From Marinomonas rhizomae (GTDB lineage Bacteria > Pseudomonadota > Gammaproteobacteria > Pseudomonadales > Marinomonadaceae): a DNA stretch of 64,000 nucleotides. This document shows positions 60,778 to 64,000 of the stretch, in pieces. Made by a program: the position numbers and the translations under genes. Below the pieces are notes generated by a model. That model did no database searches, had not been told where the DNA came from, and was given only the letters and a program-made list of their open reading frames with translations. Each line of letters opens with the position of its first letter. Position 1 is the stretch's first letter. Location: positions 1 through 64,000 of the forward strand of contig NZ_QNSE01000015.1 in NCBI RefSeq assembly GCF_003315485.1. Reading direction: 5' to 3'.

Positions 60778-61233
60778 ATGTTAAAACGTATCAATTATTT
60801 TGCCGCAGCACCACAGGCTATAGAGCTATTACTAAAACAAGAAGAGATCTTAGGCAAGCAATTCGAAGAGATACCAAGCCTAGGTAAAACTATCTTGGAG
60901 TTAGTAAAGCTTCGAGTGTCTCAGATAAACCAATGTGCTTTTTGCTTGGATATGCATAGCACGCAAGCATTAGAGATGGGTGAAACGCACGAGCGAATGA
61001 TAGCTTTGAATGCATGGCGAGATTCGCCACTGTTTTCTCAGCAAGAACGTCAGGCTTTGGCTTTATCAGAACATCTTATTGCTGGCTATTCTGTGGAAGA
61101 TGAATATTATGAAGAAATGCTGGCCAGTTTTGGTGAATCTGGACTGACCTATTTAACCATTGCAATTAATGCTATTTCTAGCTGGAATAGGGTTGTAAAA
61201 GTCTTTAAACCTGAGGTTGGAAGTTTTCGCTGA
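60778..61233 (+). CDS. AhpD-like carboxymuconolactone decarboxylase-family protein
   Basis: A 151-residue helical protein with the AhpD core: ILELVKLRVSQINQCAFCLDMHSTQALEMGET. The CxxC (CAFC) and following histidine form a thiol peroxidase/reductase site. Followed after 38 bases by an AraC regulator, a common pairing. Probably handles hydroperoxides. Confidence 0.9.
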   Translation: MLKRINYFAAAPQAIELLLKQEEILGKQFEEIPSLGKTILELVKLRVSQINQCAFCLDMHSTQALEMGETHERMIALNAWRDSPLFSQQERQALALSEHLIAGYSVEDEYYEEMLASFGESGLTYLTIAINAISSWNRVVKVFKPEVGSFR

Positions 61234-61271
61234 AAAATTGTGTTTGTTCACTAATCAGTTAGAGGATTAAT

Positions 61272-62039
61272 ATGCCATCGCCCTTGTTGTTTGATATCCA
61301 TTTTCCTCAAGGGCCACTTTCTCTATGGGTGCAGGCTATTTGGTCAGCCCAAGTTCCAGTGAATCAACAAACTGTTAAGCGTCGTTTATTTGCCGATGCG
61401 GGCAGTGGAATTTTGTTCAATCTTGGAGAGCCATTACTTGTTGATAATGAGGTTTGGCATGACCCTGTGGTGTTTCAATCAACCAATAAACAGGCCCATT
61501 TTATTCATTTACCAGCTGGCGCAGATTTAGCTGGTGTGCGTTTTCAGCCAGGAATGGGGAGCGTCTTTCAAACGGAGTTGGCAAAGCTTGAGAGTACTGT
61601 TAGGCCATTACAGACATCTGAATTTATTCAATCTTTAATGGTGTTGTTAGAAAATGGTCTGACTGTTCAAGACCGTATTAGCTTACTGTCTAACGCCTTT
61701 GATCAAGTGGTTTCTAATATGGTCCATATACACGACCCTGTTGTTAAGGCCATAGAGCTGCTGCAGCAATCTTCCCGAGTGGATTTGTTGGAGACGCTGC
61801 CTCTTAGTCAGCGGCAGATAGAGCGTCAGTTTCAGCGTCGCCTGAGCATGTCACCGAAATACTTTCAGAGGTTAAGGAGAGTGCGGGCGGTTTTGTTAGC
61901 CTTGAGGGAAGAAAAAAATCATTTTAGGCTGGCCGAGCTGGCTATTGAATATGGTTTCTCCGACCAAGCGCACATGACACGTGAGTGCCAATTAATTGCA
62001 GGCATTACCCCAAAACGTTATATGAAAAGTAAGCAATAG
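61272..62039 (+). CDS. AraC-family regulator
   Basis: A 255-residue regulator with an N-terminal effector domain and C-terminal double HTH (about 165-250): RVDLLETLPLSQRQIERQFQRRLSMSPKYFQRLRRVRAVLLALREE...RLAELAIEYGFSDQAHMTRECQLIAGITPKRYMKS. Probably regulates the upstream AhpD-like gene. Confidence 0.88.
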   Translation: MPSPLLFDIHFPQGPLSLWVQAIWSAQVPVNQQTVKRRLFADAGSGILFNLGEPLLVDNEVWHDPVVFQSTNKQAHFIHLPAGADLAGVRFQPGMGSVFQTELAKLESTVRPLQTSEFIQSLMVLLENGLTVQDRISLLSNAFDQVVSNMVHIHDPVVKAIELLQQSSRVDLLETLPLSQRQIERQFQRRLSMSPKYFQRLRRVRAVLLALREEKNHFRLAELAIEYGFSDQAHMTRECQLIAGITPKRYMKSKQ

Positions 62040-62095
62040 CCTTAGCTTGTTGATTTTTGATGGTGCCAATCGCTAAGTTTACTTATCATTAGTAA

Positions 62096-62830
62096 ATGAT
62101 AAGTAAACTCCAATATAAATCCATCTACCTTCCTGTATTCCTTATACTATGGCTGGGACTTTTTCTTGACAGCACGGCTTTGGCTGAGCAGGTTCAATAT
62201 AATCAATGGATCACCAATGGCTTGGTGTTGTTGGTTTTCGCGTGGGTGTATTCTCGCGTCACGAGCAAAATCAAAAAATTGATGCAGTACGGCATTGTGC
62301 TGGCGCTTCTGGGTGAGGTGGTGTTTTCTATCTTGCTTGGAATGTATGAGTATCGTCTTGAAAATGTTCCGGTTTACGTGCCTCTTGGACATAGCCTTAT
62401 TTATGCCGCTGTGTTTTATATCCAAAAAGAAAAGATTATTCAGCGTAATAAAGCGCGTGTCATTTCGATTTTGTATTGGGCAATGATTGGCTATTCAAGC
62501 CTTTGGTTGTTGTTCGATCAGGATGTATTTGGCTTTTTTTGTATGTTGGTGATTGTACTGCTGCTAAGAAAGAAAACTGGTAATGAGCTGTTTTTTCTTA
62601 TCATGTTTTTCATGGTGGTGTATTTGGAATTGCTGGGAACCTATTATCAATGCTGGTTTTGGCCTGATACTTGGTTCGGTAAGGTGCCTTTCATTGCGAG
62701 CAGCAATCCGCCGAGTGGCATTAGCGTATTCTACTTTGGTTTTGATGTCGGTTGTTTGTGGATGTATAAAAAGCTTAATCGCCAAAAATGGAACCGAATG
62801 AAGATATTTAGACAAATCAGGTCTTCATAG
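62096..62830 (+). CDS. multi-pass membrane protein of unknown function
   Basis: A 244-residue protein with about seven membrane helices and short loops. Aromatic-rich segments in the last third (YYQCWFWPDTWFG, SNPPSGISVFYFGFDVGCLW) look like a conserved extracytoplasmic site. Family not recognised. ATGATAAGT start lacks a clear ribosome site. The 3' end contains a 19-bp tandem duplication. Confidence 0.6.
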   Translation: MISKLQYKSIYLPVFLILWLGLFLDSTALAEQVQYNQWITNGLVLLVFAWVYSRVTSKIKKLMQYGIVLALLGEVVFSILLGMYEYRLENVPVYVPLGHSLIYAAVFYIQKEKIIQRNKARVISILYWAMIGYSSLWLLFDQDVFGFFCMLVIVLLLRKKTGNELFFLIMFFMVVYLELLGTYYQCWFWPDTWFGKVPFIASSNPPSGISVFYFGFDVGCLWMYKKLNRQKWNRMKIFRQIRSS

Positions 62831-62847
62831 ACAAATCAGGTATTCAT
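62810..62847 (+). repeat. 19-bp tandem duplication at a gene 3' end
   Basis: AGACAAATCAGGTCTTCAT is followed by AGACAAATCAGGTATTCAT, then AGACAAA. The stop codon falls in the boundary, so the duplication extends past the gene. Confidence 0.85.
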
Positions 62848-62851
62848 AGAC

Positions 62852-62886
62852 AAAAAAGAGTCACGTTATTGGCGTGACTCTTTTTT
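62852..62886. terminator. bidirectional terminator
   Basis: A 14-bp stem AAAAAAGAGTCACG / CGTGACTCTTTTTT with a 7-base loop between the convergent genes at 62830 and 62909. Confidence 0.9.
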
Positions 62887-62908
62887 TGTCTATGCTTTGC
62901 TTTAACGC

Positions 62909-63442
62909 TTATAGGTCGGCTTCAATGACAGCCACAAGCGCGTCATCTTTAGGTGTCACATCAGGTGAGAAACGCACAACCTTGCCTGCTTTGGTAATAA
63001 GGAATTTCTCGAAGTTCCAGACCACTTCCGGAGCTTTGGTCGCTTCGATTTTATGACCAGCCAACATAGTTTCCATAGCGTCACGGTTTGGTGTAACTGG
63101 GGCCGCTTTGATCAGACCTTGGTATAAAGGATGCTTATTTTCACCAGTAACCACAATCTTGCTAAACATCGGGAAAGTTACATCGTAAGTTAGGCTACAA
63201 AACTGTTGAATCTCCTCATTGCTACCAGGTTCTTGCCCCGCGAAATCGTTGGCAGGGAAACCAAGAATCTCCAAACCTCGCTCATTGTATTTTTTGTACA
63301 AGGCTTCAAGACCTTCGTACTGTGGTGTTAAGCCACATTTGGAAGCCACGTTAACGACCAAGACCGTTTTGCCTTGGTAAACAGATAGGTCAACGTTTTC
63401 CCCTTGGATGTTATTAACAGTTAAATCTAATACGTGACTCAT
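62909..63442 (-). CDS. glutathione peroxidase family protein
   Basis: A 177-residue thiol peroxidase: VNVASKCGLTPQYEGLEALY carries the catalytic cysteine C36, FPANDFAGQEPG the glutamine, and VVWNFEKFLI the tryptophan. Reduces hydroperoxides using glutathione or thioredoxin. AGGTTTCC-type sequence precedes the ATG on the minus strand. Alone. Confidence 0.93.
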   Translation of the reverse strand: MSHVLDLTVNNIQGENVDLSVYQGKTVLVVNVASKCGLTPQYEGLEALYKKYNERGLEILGFPANDFAGQEPGSNEEIQQFCSLTYDVTFPMFSKIVVTGENKHPLYQGLIKAAPVTPNRDAMETMLAGHKIEATKAPEVVWNFEKFLITKAGKVVRFSPDVTPKDDALVAVIEADL

Positions 63443-63539
63443 GGAAACCTCTCATAGATGATAAAAACCAATTTGAAAATCGATTTAAGCGTAGCGTTTA
63501 ATGCTTGGTTGAAATGTGAAGCAATTGCATAAATTTATG

Positions 63540-64000
63540 TTATGCCTGGTTTGGGCTTTTTAAAGGGCCGCCTTGGTCTAATAATAATTCACGTAATTTG
63601 CAGAACACCTCTGGCGATTGACGAACTCCGTCGTGTTCGTAGCTATTGGTAAGCCAGACTTGTGTGTTAGCAACTTGTTGGGCGGTTTTTAATGACAGCT
63701 CACGAGGCACGTACATGTCGTTGTGATACACAGCGGCGACAACGGGCACTTTGTTCTCGGCAAGCTTAGCCAGATCGTAAAGTGGTGCGTAGTCTTGGTA
63801 ACCAGCTAGCGCATTAGCGGCTTCAGCAAAAGAGCGCAGCGACGTTATTTGCTCGAACATCCATGGATAAATCATTTCGCCTGTTAGCATCAAAGGCGAA
63901 TGGGGCTTGTCGAGCTCACTAAATTGCTCACGCAGTTGTTGTGCTGCCCAACTGGTGCTTTCGTTGGGGCGGCCATAAATACTTTCATGAATCACCGCGA
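63540..64000 (-). CDS. proline iminopeptidase-like alpha/beta hydrolase, C-terminal part (cut by window)
   Basis: The frame is open to the window edge. The visible 153 residues (AVIHESIYGRPNESTSWAAQQLREQF, LMLTGEMIYPWMFEQI, VPVVAAVYHNDMYVPRELSLKTA, NSYEHDGVRQSPEVF) match the cap and C-terminal region of proline iminopeptidase-like hydrolases, with the catalytic histidine in YEHDG. The GTG at 63995 is not the true start. Confidence 0.8.
   Translation of the reverse strand, partial: AVIHESIYGRPNESTSWAAQQLREQFSELDKPHSPLMLTGEMIYPWMFEQITSLRSFAEAANALAGYQDYAPLYDLAKLAENKVPVVAAVYHNDMYVPRELSLKTAQQVANTQVWLTNSYEHDGVRQSPEVFCKLRELLLDQGGPLKSPNQA

Noticed and set aside
62810..62847. 19-bp duplication as an insertion target site
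   Set aside because: The copies are directly adjacent with nothing between them, so slippage explains them better.

Overview
The window looks like chromosomal DNA of a marine gammaproteobacterium of the Oceanospirillales, most like Marinomonas. This is inferred from the mix of HrpA, MlaA, DusA, transaldolase, YaeQ, ProVWX, BCCT and LytTR proteins and from moderately AT-rich codon use; no rRNA or tRNA is present to confirm it. The right edge cuts through a gene.

Layout. (1) 0.1-3.0 kb: minus-strand sulfonate/nitrate-type ABC importer operon ending in a small DsrE-like protein. (2) 3.4-14.8 kb: housekeeping genes: cysteine synthase, hrpA, mlaA with a repeat tail, a membrane GGDEF protein, a PQQ-type sugar dehydrogenase, a maltose-type acetyltransferase, and the dusA-tal pair. 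(3) 15.1-34.4 kb: an accessory island beside the 5' end of dusA. It holds a broken P2-like prophage (tape-measure 3' end, gpU, gpX, broken gpD) with a CsrA/S24-repressor/Cro control module. Cargo has been inserted around it: a DUF2335 pair, a GNAT gene with an attC-like tail, a PIN-like protein, an HNH-like protein, a BRCT / AAA-TOPRIM (OLD-type) / HEPN operon, a LytS-LytTR-OmpV operon, decayed TacAT and HigBA modules, and a VOC-protein gene cassette with a good attC site. The gpD 3' end occurs three times, always beside cargo. Two antirepressor genes (Rha-type and AntA-type) share a nearly identical ~265-bp structured leader. (4) 35.0-38.3 kb: proVWX glycine betaine importer. (5) 38.7-52.7 kb: a catabolic region centred on a GntR regulator, with a PotABCD-like ABC importer, a BCCT transporter, a two-component flavin monooxygenase, an alpha/beta hydrolase and two aldehyde dehydrogenases. 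Two palindromes with the core ATGGTATACCAT mark its two outward promoters. The gene set matches pyridinium-betaine (trigonelline-type) ring cleavage to succinate. (6) 53.0-56.1 kb: a second CsrA/S24-repressor/Cro-like module followed by an SOS-box-controlled UmuD-like protein that has lost its catalytic residues. (7) 56.4-64 kb: housekeeping genes (yaeQ, dienelactone hydrolase, a queuosine-tRNA mannosyltransferase-like protein, yjiH, an AhpD-like protein with an AraC regulator, glutathione peroxidase, proline iminopeptidase-like).

Most notable signals. The twin antirepressor leaders keep stems, promoter and terminator but change three 7-8 nt loop motifs together, so the complementarity inside each copy is preserved (TTAGTAC/GTACTAA in one, TTCGAAC/GTTCGAA in the other). 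This is what two mutually insulated C4-type antisense RNA switches should look like. Second is the BRCT / OLD-nuclease / HEPN operon as a candidate defence system, and third is the predicted pyridinium-betaine catabolic regulon.
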